Positions 50,975 through 57,388 of a stretch of 64,000 bases of DNA are shown here, piece after piece. A program made the translations under genes and the position numbers. The DNA is taken from positions 1 to 64,000 of the IMG/VR virus record IMGVR_UViG_3300014501_000012; one strand, 5' to 3'. The notes under the pieces were generated by a model. It ran no database searches and was not told where the DNA came from. It saw only the letters and a program-made list of their open reading frames with translations. Within the stretch, counting starts at the first letter, position 1, and the number at the start of each line of letters is the position of its first letter. The DNA comes from a virus.

Positions 50975-51255
50975 TAGCCCTCCTTCATATCCGTGCAACC
51001 GCACACGGGACACGCGTACAGGAGACCGTTGGCCAGCCGAAGATGGGTGACCGACCAGTGGCCGCATTGGCACATGAACCCGACGATCCGACTGAGCCCG
51101 AGCAAGTCGTCCCGCTCGACCTCTTCGAGGACCGACACCTGACCGGCCAAGAACCCCTCGCAGTACTCGTCGGAGTAGTCCGAGATGTCAACACCGATCG
51201 GGTCCGTCTTCGCCCGCGCCCGTAGCTTCGCAAACTGCTCGGTCAGTCCTCTCAC
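50974..51255 (-). CDS. Hypothetical zinc-binding protein, 93 aa
   Basis: Leftward, GTG 51255, 4-bp overlap; its TAG shares a base with the next GTG. An N-terminal helix (LTEQFAKLRARAKTD), then EEVERDDLLGLSRIVG, and a C-terminal MCQCGHWSVTHLRL, YACPVCGCTDM, which supplies two Cys pairs for a zinc ribbon. Function unknown. Confidence 0.55.
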   Translation of the reverse strand: MRGLTEQFAKLRARAKTDPIGVDISDYSDEYCEGFLAGQVSVLEEVERDDLLGLSRIVGFMCQCGHWSVTHLRLANGLLYACPVCGCTDMKEG

Positions 51256-51602
51256 GACGCCACCCGTTGCCGCGCCAACTTGACCGCCTCGTCGTGGCCC
51301 TTGTCGAGCAGGACCGCCTCGACCTCGCGGAGGACCGCGTCGTTCACGTCGTCCTCGTCGAGGAGGTGGAGTACGGCGACCGAGTACGGCCCGTCGGGGT
51401 AGCGGTCGAAGGCCTCGGCGCGGATGTACCCGAGCCCGAGAAGCCACCGGTCGACCGGTGCCTGGTTGTTCGTGTCGGACCATCCGCCGATCTCGAACGT
51501 CTCCTCGACGGTCCCGGCTTCGTTCGTGACGACGTACCGGGAGAACGTCTGCTCGTCGTCCTCGTCGCGCTCGATGCCGAGCCGGTAGGCGGTGCTGGTC
51601 AT
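51252..51602 (-). CDS. Hypothetical protein, 116 aa, first gene of leftward operon
   Basis: ATG 51602 with CCCCCAAGGAGG in its leader, the same leader type as other repeat-promoter genes. Alpha/beta: TSTAYRLGIERDEDDEQTF, TVEETFEIGGWSDTNNQ, SVAVLHLLDEDDVNDAVLR, EVEAVLLDKGHDEAVKLA. No named family recognised. Expressed from the TATACT promoter at 51636-51649. Confidence 0.6.
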   Translation of the reverse strand: MTSTAYRLGIERDEDDEQTFSRYVVTNEAGTVEETFEIGGWSDTNNQAPVDRWLLGLGYIRAEAFDRYPDGPYSVAVLHLLDEDDVNDAVLREVEAVLLDKGHDEAVKLARQRVAS

Positions 51603-51635
51603 GGGTTCCTCCTTGGGGGTGGAATGCTTGGTGAC

Positions 51636-51649
51636 TACTAGTATACATG
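51636..51649 (-). promoter_or_regulatory. Leftward TATACTAGTA promoter
   Basis: Read leftward, CATGTATACTAGTA contains the -10 box TATACT (51645-51640), followed by a leader with CCCAAGGAGG and ATG 51602. GTATACTAGTA occurs at three other places (55609-55620, 55705-55719, 58764-58774), each just upstream of a gene. Confidence 0.65.
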
Positions 51650-51738
51650 ACGGGAGGGGCCAGGGCCAGAGGCACCCCGGGGACCTGGATAAACACCCTC
51701 CCACCGCCCCCGGGTGCTGCCCCATAGACTCAGCGGCG

Positions 51739-52704
51739 ATGACCGAGACCGACCTCGCTCCCCCGAACGTGGGTGCTCCCCAGGGGCACTATGGGGTGGA
51801 CGTCAGCTCGAACAACGCCCACCCGATCGACTGGCCGGCGGTCGCCACCTACCTGCGCGGACTCGGGGGTGGCCAGCCCTTCGCCATCATCAAAGTCAAC
51901 GAGGGGACGGGCTACGTCAACCCCGACTTCGCAGCGGACCTGGCTGCAGCTCGAGCGGCAGGCTTCGCCACGGCGGGCTACCTCATGGATCAGGCGTCGG
52001 CCAGCGTGTCAGCCGAGGAGGCGCTGTACCGAAAGATCGCCGGGGTGCTGCCGCAGACCGACGACGACGAGGAGCCCCAGGGCGACTCACCCGCCCAGTA
52101 CGCCGCTCACCTGGCGGCTCTGGTTGCTCAGGACCCAGCCGCGCCGCAGTACGACAACCAGTCGGAGGTGGCCGCTGGGTTTCCCGAGGGCGCCGGGCTT
52201 TGGCTCGCGGAGTACAACGGGCAGCCGGGGAGCGTCAGTCACCCGTGTCTCATGCACCAGTACAGTTCGTCCGCTTCGATCCCGGGCACCGCGGGCCAGT
52301 TCGACCTCAACATCTGGCTAGGGAGCGGCGGGCAGTTTGCAGCGTTCTTCGGGACCGCACCGCCCGCCCCCGGCCCGAATCCCAACCCCGTACCGACCAG
52401 CACCCAGGAGGACGACATGATCTGCACTGACCCCGAGAGCGGGGACCTGATGGCGACCGACGTCAACGGCGCGCTGTATGCCGACATCCCGTCGCTCACG
52501 AACGGGAACCTCATTGACCACCCGAACTTTGACGCGGGCGACGCGGAGAGTGGGAACCAGAACCCGTGTATCGGCATCACGCCGTGGAAGGACCCGAGTG
52601 GCAAGTGGGGGTGGACGTTCGTGACCAAGCCCACGTCGGGCGCCGGGGGCTTCGGCCCATACGACCGATACAACTTCGGGCGCGACGGGCAGCCCAACAC
52701 GTAG
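51739..52704 (+). CDS. GH25-like lysozyme endolysin, 321 aa
   Basis: ATG 51739, 8 nt after TAGACT (51725-51730), leaderless-looking. Residues 15-225 match glycoside hydrolase family 25: GVDVSSNNAHPIDW (Asp21 start motif), FAIIKVNEGTGYVNPDF (Glu55), GFATAGYLMD, an acidic LPQTDDDEE (104-112) in place of the usual DxE strand, LWLAEYNG, and HQYSSSASIPG with FDLNIW. A Pro linker (PAPGPNPNPVP) leads to an unrecognised 90-residue C-terminal domain, likely wall-binding. It would cut peptidoglycan glycan strands. Confidence 0.8.
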   Translation: MTETDLAPPNVGAPQGHYGVDVSSNNAHPIDWPAVATYLRGLGGGQPFAIIKVNEGTGYVNPDFAADLAAARAAGFATAGYLMDQASASVSAEEALYRKIAGVLPQTDDDEEPQGDSPAQYAAHLAALVAQDPAAPQYDNQSEVAAGFPEGAGLWLAEYNGQPGSVSHPCLMHQYSSSASIPGTAGQFDLNIWLGSGGQFAAFFGTAPPAPGPNPNPVPTSTQEDDMICTDPESGDLMATDVNGALYADIPSLTNGNLIDHPNFDAGDAESGNQNPCIGITPWKDPSGKWGWTFVTKPTSGAGGFGPYDRYNFGRDGQPNT

Positions 52705-52708
52705 CCCG

Positions 52709-52897
52709 ATGAGCGCCAACGACATCATCGCCGTGAGCGCCATGATCTCCGCCGTCGCCGCGTGCATCGCCGCGGTGGCGACTCTGCGTGGCAACGGCCG
52801 GACTGGGCGCCATCTCCACGCTCAGGACGCCGCTCTCGTCCAAGCTGGAGTGATCGAACCCGTCGTCCTGCCAGCAGATCAGAAGGGATCGACCTGA
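52709..52897 (+). CDS. Small membrane protein, 62 aa
   Basis: ATG 52709, 4 bp after the lysin. One N-terminal membrane helix (IIAVSAMISAVAACIAAVATL), then a basic and finally a polar tail. Position within the lysis cassette suggests a holin, antiholin or accessory membrane protein. It is one of several candidates here. Confidence 0.55.
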   Translation: MSANDIIAVSAMISAVAACIAAVATLRGNGRTGRHLHAQDAALVQAGVIEPVVLPADQKGST

Positions 52898-53514
52898 TGG
52901 TAAAGGGCAACACGCCTCCCGGTCCTGGTGTCGACGCGTCCGGCCAAGCCGTGATTGACCCTACCGCCAACGTCATCGCGATCCTGACAGCGGCGGTCGA
53001 TCGGCAGGACGATCTTCGGGACCTCGGGTTCAGCTGTATCCGGGAGGTACAAGCACTCCAGCGTGAGTTCGACAAGGAACGCCGTGAGTTTGCCCACGAG
53101 ATCAGAGCGGCTGAATCTGCTCGCATCGACGCCATCCGAACCGTCGATGTTGCTGCCGTCCAGCGGGCGGCGGAGGTGGCCGCCGAGGCCGTGCAGACGC
53201 TCGCGGCTCAGGTCCCGATCACCGCCGAGGCTGTCCGGACGTCTCTTGCCGCCGCGCTCGGCCCGATCCTGAACGACATTGGCGAGTTGCGGAAGGTGCA
53301 ATACGAGCAACAGGGGCAGAAGGCTGCTGGTGATGATCCGATGGTGCGGGCGCTGGCCGAGTTCCGGCAGTTCATGATCGAGACACAAACACAGAAGGAC
53401 GTGGCGGTCGAGCAGAAGGGATCGAACCAATGGGGGATCGGGCTCGCCGTGATCGGGTTCCTGTCGTTCGCTTCGATCATGACATCCGTCGTCGTACTTA
53501 TCATCCACGGATAG
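52897..53514 (+). CDS. Coiled-coil, C-terminally membrane-anchored protein, 205 aa
   Basis: ATG 52897 in a TGATG overlap. A long charged helical region (VQALQREFDKERREFAHEI, then Ala/Val-rich heptads to about 125) is followed by a C-terminal membrane helix at about 181-203 (GIGLAVIGFLSFASIMTS). Such tail-anchored coiled-coil proteins often lie beside phage holins. Possible roles are spanin-like or holin regulator; not determined. Confidence 0.55.
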   Translation: MVKGNTPPGPGVDASGQAVIDPTANVIAILTAAVDRQDDLRDLGFSCIREVQALQREFDKERREFAHEIRAAESARIDAIRTVDVAAVQRAAEVAAEAVQTLAAQVPITAEAVRTSLAAALGPILNDIGELRKVQYEQQGQKAAGDDPMVRALAEFRQFMIETQTQKDVAVEQKGSNQWGIGLAVIGFLSFASIMTSVVVLIIHG

Positions 53515-53524
53515 GGAGAAACTT

Positions 53525-53791
53525 ATGGGACCACTGAGTGCAGTAGCCGGAATCGGTTGGCTGATCTTTTTCGGAGGTATCCAGATCGGATGGTGGGCGA
53601 CGGACAAGCCTGCCGTACTTGGCTGGGTGTCCATCATTGCCGCGGCACTGATCGCGCTTGATCTGTTCTGGCACCACGGGCGCGAATGGTTCGGCCGTAA
53701 GCGGTCCGAGTCGGGCCAGGTCGTCACCGTGCTCGTGGTGATCTTGATCGTCATCGTGATCTGCATCCTGCTCGGGGTCGTCGTCCGCTGA
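53525..53791 (+). CDS. Putative holin, three TM helices, 88 aa
   Basis: ATG 53525 with GGGAGA. Hydrophobic helices at about 4-25 (LSAVAGIGWLIFFGGIQIGW), 30-48 (AVLGWVSIIAAALIALDLFW) and 66-87 (VVTVLVVILIVIVICILLGV), with a basic loop between the last two. Size and topology fit a class I holin that would release the GH25 lysin. Neighbouring membrane proteins could do this instead. Confidence 0.55.
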   Translation: MGPLSAVAGIGWLIFFGGIQIGWWATDKPAVLGWVSIIAAALIALDLFWHHGREWFGRKRSESGQVVTVLVVILIVIVICILLGVVVR

Positions 53792-54249
53792 TGGTCGACA
53801 CCCCGCCAGTCGAGGACAAGCCCATCCCGTTGTGGCAGACGTTGACCGTCATCGGGTACGTGGTCGCGGTCATCGGGATCACCGTCGGACTCGGCATCGC
53901 CTGCGGATGGGAGTGGCTGTGGCAGCGGATCCTCGCGGATTTCTGGCCGTTGGACAACGCGCACGTCGCCCCCAACATCCTGGCCTCGGTCATCCAGTAC
54001 ACGGTGATAGCGATCGCCGTGGTCCTGCTCTGGCCGACGGTTCGCAGGCGGATCCACAAGTTCGTTGACGCCAAGGTCCAACATGTCAAGGACCACGTGA
54101 CCGAGAGCCACCGGAAGCTGGCCGCCCACGTGACCGCTGAGCACGACGCCATCCATGAGAGGTTTGACCATCTACACGAGCACTTGAAGATCCCCCCGTT
54201 GCCAGAGGGCAAAGGGGTTCGCCCACCACGACCCGAGGAGAAACCATGA
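53791..54249 (+). CDS. Membrane protein with charged tail, 152 aa
   Basis: ATG 53791 overlaps the previous stop. Two membrane helices (about 17-40, LTVIGYVVAVIGITVGLGIA; about 63-82, ILASVIQYTVIAIAVVLLW). A His/Lys/Glu-rich helical cytoplasmic tail follows (HVKDHVTESHRKLAAHVTA). Possibly a second holin component or membrane anchor. The ATGA overlap couples it to the peptidase gene. Confidence 0.55.
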   Translation: MVDTPPVEDKPIPLWQTLTVIGYVVAVIGITVGLGIACGWEWLWQRILADFWPLDNAHVAPNILASVIQYTVIAIAVVLLWPTVRRRIHKFVDAKVQHVKDHVTESHRKLAAHVTAEHDAIHERFDHLHEHLKIPPLPEGKGVRPPRPEEKP

Positions 54250-55457
54250 ACACCGTCCGCCGCATCCCCGAGCTCATCGTCCCAGGCAAGCGCCTCGGGC
54301 GACACGTCAACCACGACGACCGCTCGCTGGCCTACGCGCTCCCCGAGGCCGACACCGTGGTCAGCGTCCAATGGTCCCGGGTCATCCCAATTTTGGATCA
54401 GGGGGCCGTCGGCGCCTGTACTGGCAACGCATGCACCGGGATCCTTGGGACCGTGCCCGATTATCGGGACCTCGCGGCCAAGCTCGCCGCTGGCCTGGTT
54501 CTCGACGAAGCCGAGGCTTTGACGCTGTACTCGGCGGCCGAGACGATCGACGGTGACGGCCCGTACCCGCCGAACGACAACGGGTCCTCGGGACTCTCGG
54601 TAGCTCAGGCGGCCAAGAACGCCGGGCTGTGCTCGGGCTACGTCCACGCCCTGAGCGTTGCCGGGGCCCACACCGCCATCCAGGCCGGCCCGTTCATGGT
54701 CGGCTCGGACTGGTACACGAGCTTCGACACCCCCGACCCCAACGGGCTTGTGGCGATCGCTCCCGGCGCCACCGTCCGCGGCGGCCACGAGTACGAGTGC
54801 ATCGGCTACGACGCGGCCAGCGACCTGTGGCACCTGGTCAACTCCTGGGGGACCACCTACGGCGTCGAGGGGCACTTCTACTACTCGACGGCCACCTTCG
54901 CCGATCTTCTCGCCAGCGATGGGGACGTGACCTCGTTGGTCCCGTTGAGCCTGCCTGCCCCCACGCCCTCCCCGGCGCCCGCTCCCCCGGCTCCTGCGCC
55001 GACGCCGAGCCCACCGCCATCCCCCGCACCAGTCCCAACCCCACCGCCGTCCGGGTGCAGCCCGTTCGGCTCGAACAGAGGAGCAGCCATGGCCGCCTAC
55101 CAGAACGCGACGGACGTCCCCGACCGCGTCATCGTTCCCTCGGTGCCGATCCCTTCGATCCCCCTGCCGACGTGGAGCGATCCGGCGTCGGTGACTGCCT
55201 TCATCATCTCGGCCACCACCCTCACGCTCGGCATCCTGACGATGTTGCACGTGACCGTCCCCGCGAGCGTGTCGAACAACGTCACCACGTGGGCGGGGCT
55301 CGCCGGAGTCGCCATCGCCGCGCTGGTGCCGGTGTTCAACTGGGTCCGGGTCCACCTCGGGAGCAAGGTGGCGATGCAGATGGGGGTCCCGGTGCGCAAC
55401 CGCTACGGGGCGGTCTATCTGACGCAGGGGCCTGCCAGACCATCCATACAGGGCTGA
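54246..55457 (+). CDS. Papain-like cysteine peptidase fused to a membrane domain, 403 aa
   Basis: ATG 54246, coupled to the previous gene. Residues 30-235 form a peptidase C1-like domain: PILDQGAVGACTGNACTG with nucleophile Cys58, GGHEYECIGYD with His181, and LVNSWGTTYG with Asn199. A Pro/Ala linker (about 237-270) follows, then a C-terminal part with two hydrophobic helices (AFIISATTLTLGILTMLHV, WAGLAGVAIAALVPVFNWV). An internal in-frame ATG 55089 with its own ribosome binding site could make the membrane part alone. It may cut wall peptides or a host protein during lysis; that is inference. Confidence 0.8.
   Translation: MNTVRRIPELIVPGKRLGRHVNHDDRSLAYALPEADTVVSVQWSRVIPILDQGAVGACTGNACTGILGTVPDYRDLAAKLAAGLVLDEAEALTLYSAAETIDGDGPYPPNDNGSSGLSVAQAAKNAGLCSGYVHALSVAGAHTAIQAGPFMVGSDWYTSFDTPDPNGLVAIAPGATVRGGHEYECIGYDAASDLWHLVNSWGTTYGVEGHFYYSTATFADLLASDGDVTSLVPLSLPAPTPSPAPAPPAPAPTPSPPPSPAPVPTPPPSGCSPFGSNRGAAMAAYQNATDVPDRVIVPSVPIPSIPLPTWSDPASVTAFIISATTLTLGILTMLHVTVPASVSNNVTTWAGLAGVAIAALVPVFNWVRVHLGSKVAMQMGVPVRNRYGAVYLTQGPARPSIQG
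55089..55457 (+). CDS. Nested in-frame membrane protein, 122 aa, holin-like
   Basis: ATG 55089 lies in frame within the cysteine peptidase gene. AGAGGAG ends 5 nt before it, a better ribosome binding site than that of the full-length gene. The product would contain two membrane helices (VTAFIISATTLTLGILTML and WAGLAGVAIAALVPVFNW) and a basic C-terminus, typical of small phage holins. If used, one gene makes both a peptidase-holin fusion and a free holin-like protein. Confidence 0.45.
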   Translation: MAAYQNATDVPDRVIVPSVPIPSIPLPTWSDPASVTAFIISATTLTLGILTMLHVTVPASVSNNVTTWAGLAGVAIAALVPVFNWVRVHLGSKVAMQMGVPVRNRYGAVYLTQGPARPSIQG

Positions 55458-55470
55458 GAGTCCTCGCCGC

Positions 55471-55605
55471 TTAGCGGCGCGCCCAGCACGGGTCGTCCAT
55501 CTCCAGGTCCATCACGGCGATCCGGATCCGGAGGAGCGCCCTCTTGGCCTCGGGGCTCATGGCGTCCCACTGGGACTGGGTGGTCGGGGTTTCGATCGGG
55601 TTCAT
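55471..55605 (-). CDS. Small leftward protein, 44 aa
   Basis: ATG 55605 directly follows TATACT by 7 nt (AGTACCC between), so the transcript is probably leaderless. The product is helical (QWDAMSPEAKRALLRIR, then IAVMDLEMDDPCWARR). A conserved-looking promoter supports it despite its size. Function unknown; possibly a regulatory peptide. Confidence 0.55.
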   Translation of the reverse strand: MNPIETPTTQSQWDAMSPEAKRALLRIRIAVMDLEMDDPCWARR

Positions 55606-55753
55606 GGGTACTAGTATACACGGCCGACCCCCGAATACCAGGGGTTTCGACCAGAAATAGGCGGGAGTTTCTCCCCGTTTGCCCTGGTAATCGGGTGGGG
55701 ACCATGTATACTAGTACCCACCAGGCAGGACCCGACCCAAGGAGGAAGCCCAG
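55606..55753. promoter_or_regulatory. Mirrored divergent promoters with paired operators
   Basis: Two outward promoters are near copies of each other. Each reads CCCTGGTA-W-TCGGG, about 11 bp, then TGTATACTAGTACCC. The leftward copy has its operator-like box at 55630-55643 and TATACT at 55618-55613. The rightward copy has its box at 55682-55695 and TATACT at 55707-55712. CTGGTA lies 17 bp before each TATACT and may serve as the -35 element. The rightward leader carries CCCAAGGAGG and leads to ATG 55754. Confidence 0.7.
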
Positions 55754-56119
55754 ATGGGACTCGTAATCAGTGTTTGCAGGGAAGTCGAGACCGGAGATTG
55801 CACGGCTGGCGGGATCTCCGGTCGGCACGGCCGCCTGACCGTGGTCAACATCGACGGGCCGTTCGACCCGACGCCTGACGCGCCCGCCGTCGCCCTGATC
55901 GACGGGCATCGGCCCGGCGACAAGATCCTGGTCCCGGTCATCTCTAACGGCGTCGCGTACCAGCGCGTCAGCCCAGAGGGGTTCACGGGTCCGATGTTCG
56001 GCGGCAACTTCGGGGCCACCTCGGACAGCCGATTCGGTCGGGCGACGGGGATCTACGGCGCCATCCCGATCCACGACCGGTTCGAGACCCATGAGGTCTA
56101 TGCCGCGATGTCGGACTGA
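55754..56119 (+). CDS. Hypothetical protein, 121 aa
   Basis: ATG 55754 with AAGGAGG. A Gly/Asp-rich beta protein: LVISVCREVETGDCTAG, HGRLTVVNIDGPFDPTPD, GDKILVPVISNGVAYQRV, then a Gly-rich loop and IYGAIPIHDRFETHEVY. No family recognised. The strong mirrored promoter suggests an early-expressed or immunity-linked role. Confidence 0.6.
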   Translation: MGLVISVCREVETGDCTAGGISGRHGRLTVVNIDGPFDPTPDAPAVALIDGHRPGDKILVPVISNGVAYQRVSPEGFTGPMFGGNFGATSDSRFGRATGIYGAIPIHDRFETHEVYAAMSD

Positions 56120-56241
56120 CCCTCGGTAGCATCATGGCTGGGCCTTTCAGGAGGGGTCCCACGACGCGGGAGGTTCTTTCGAGGGACCTCCCGTTGTCGC
56201 GTGGGTGGTGTTACGATCCGCGGCCAGGGAACCGTCGCCAT
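56098..56241 (-). CDS. Possible small leftward gene, 47 aa
   Basis: ATG 56241 is preceded by CCCCAAGGAGG, the same leader found at seven other genes of this phage, which is the main support. The product is Pro/Arg-rich and unremarkable (RIVTPPTRQREVPRKNLP). The coding stretch contains a strong hairpin (56158-56205) and its 3' end overlaps the sense gene by 22 bp. Low confidence. Confidence 0.3.
   Translation of the reverse strand: MATVPWPRIVTPPTRQREVPRKNLPRRGTPPERPSHDATEGQSDIAA
56158..56205 (+). terminator. Large hairpin after the 55754 gene
   Basis: CGGGAGGT (56167-56174) pairs with ACCTCCCG (56186-56193) around an 11-base loop, and outer arms CCCACG and CGCGTGGG extend the stem. Just upstream, TAGCAT (56127-56132) could start a short transcript. 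Either a terminator for the 55754 gene or a small structured RNA. The next 165 bp up to 56371 show no convincing rightward gene. Confidence 0.5.
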
Positions 56242-56371
56242 AGCGGCGTTTCCTCCTTGGGGCGAGCGTCCGCTCTTCCGGGTTCGACGGGTCCTTTGCG
56301 GGTCGCCCAGCCAACTCCGGGGGGGCGGGCGTTCGCATGTCACACCCTCGTCGTAGGGTTGGTGCTGGCTC

Positions 56372-56401
56372 GCTACACCTGTAGCGGGTAGGGTCTACCC
56401 A
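56372..56401 (+). promoter_or_regulatory. Promoter of the recombination operon with two operators
   Basis: CGCTACA-CC-TGTAGCG (56372-56387) is a perfect inverted repeat. It is followed by TAGGGT (56390-56395) within GGGTCTACCC (56392-56401), then CCCAAGGAGG and ATG 56417. The same two elements occur together at 5401-5423, and the first alone at 62628-62641. Confidence 0.6.
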
Positions 56402-56416
56402 CCCAAGGAGGTGCCC

Positions 56417-57388
56417 ATGACCGTGACTAGCGAAGTGATCGACGCCCACGCCGAGGTCGTCGTCGAAGACACGACGAAGTTGGAGCGGCCCGAGTGGCTG
56501 GCTTTGCGCCGGCTCGGGATCGGCGGCTCCGACGCGGCGGCCGCTCTCTCGCTCAGCCCCTACGACTCGCGCTACGCCCTGTGGGTGGACAAGACCATGG
56601 GCGTCGACGACGAGGACAACGAGTCGATGTTCTGGGGGCGCCAGCTCGAAGAGGCCATCGGGCGCGGCTACGCCATCAAGACGGGCAAGGTCGTCGAGCG
56701 GTTCCCCAAGCTCCTGCGGTCTCGGCGGTGGCCCCACATGCAGGTGAACCTCGACTTCATCAACCCGGCCGAACTCGAGGTCGTCGAGGTCAAGAACACG
56801 GGGGCCCACATGGGCGACCTGTGGCAGGACGACGATGGCCGCCCGGTCGTCCCCCCGCACTACGCCATCCAAGGGCTGCACGAGCTGGCGGTGACCGGCT
56901 TCGAGCGCACCACGTTCCCCGTCCTCGTCGGTGGCAACCGGATGAAGATGGTCACCATCGAGCGCGACGACAAGGTCATCGAAGACCTGGCCGAGGCCGA
57001 GGCGGCGTTCTGGAAGCTCGTCGAAGAGAACACCCCTCCGGCCGTGGATGGCAGCCGGGCGACGTCGGAGACCCTCGCCGCCATCTACGGGGACCCCGAC
57101 CCCGACAGCATCATCGCCCTCGACGACTATCGCACCTCCGACGGGGAGTCGGTACCTGATCTGGTGAAGGGCTACAAAGACGCCGCCGCCCGAGTGAAGG
57201 CGGCGAAGGACGACCAGGACTACTACAAGAACAACCTTTTGGCGGCCATGGGTGACTTCGAGGTCGCCATCATCGGTGGCCATCCCGTCGTGACCTTCAA
57301 GAAGGTCGACAACGGGGGCTACACCAGCGTCGTTCAACCGTTCTCCTACCGCCGTATCAACACCAAACCCAAGGGAGCCCAGAAATGA
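56417..57388 (+). CDS. YqaJ-family phage nuclease (recombination exonuclease), 323 aa
   Basis: ATG 56417 lies 5 nt after AAGGAGG; GTG 56411 is too close to it. YqaJ viral recombinase motifs: RRLGIGGSDAAAALSLSPY (about 29-47), GRQLEEAIGRGYAIKTGK, an acidic-Lys catalytic strand LEVVEVKNTG near 120, and HYAIQGLHELAVTG near 150. The family degrades dsDNA 5' ends to give 3' tails for the partner annealase, here encoded immediately downstream with a 4-bp overlap. Confidence 0.88.
   Translation: MTVTSEVIDAHAEVVVEDTTKLERPEWLALRRLGIGGSDAAAALSLSPYDSRYALWVDKTMGVDDEDNESMFWGRQLEEAIGRGYAIKTGKVVERFPKLLRSRRWPHMQVNLDFINPAELEVVEVKNTGAHMGDLWQDDDGRPVVPPHYAIQGLHELAVTGFERTTFPVLVGGNRMKMVTIERDDKVIEDLAEAEAAFWKLVEENTPPAVDGSRATSETLAAIYGDPDPDSIIALDDYRTSDGESVPDLVKGYKDAAARVKAAKDDQDYYKNNLLAAMGDFEVAIIGGHPVVTFKKVDNGGYTSVVQPFSYRRINTKPKGAQK

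Noticed and set aside
53751-55355. Leftward open frame of 534 codons over the lysis cassette
   Set aside because: Antisense to the peptidase with clear catalytic motifs; the translation shows no domain and no start signal.
56275-56293. tRNA-like GGTTCGA (T-loop resemblance)
   Set aside because: The flanking five bases on each side are not complementary and no acceptor, D or anticodon arms fit around it.
56134-56391. Rightward 85-codon frame in the intergenic region
   Set aside because: Arg/Gly/Ser-rich translation, the start overlaps the candidate -10 box, it spans a strong hairpin and runs through the promoter elements of the next operon.
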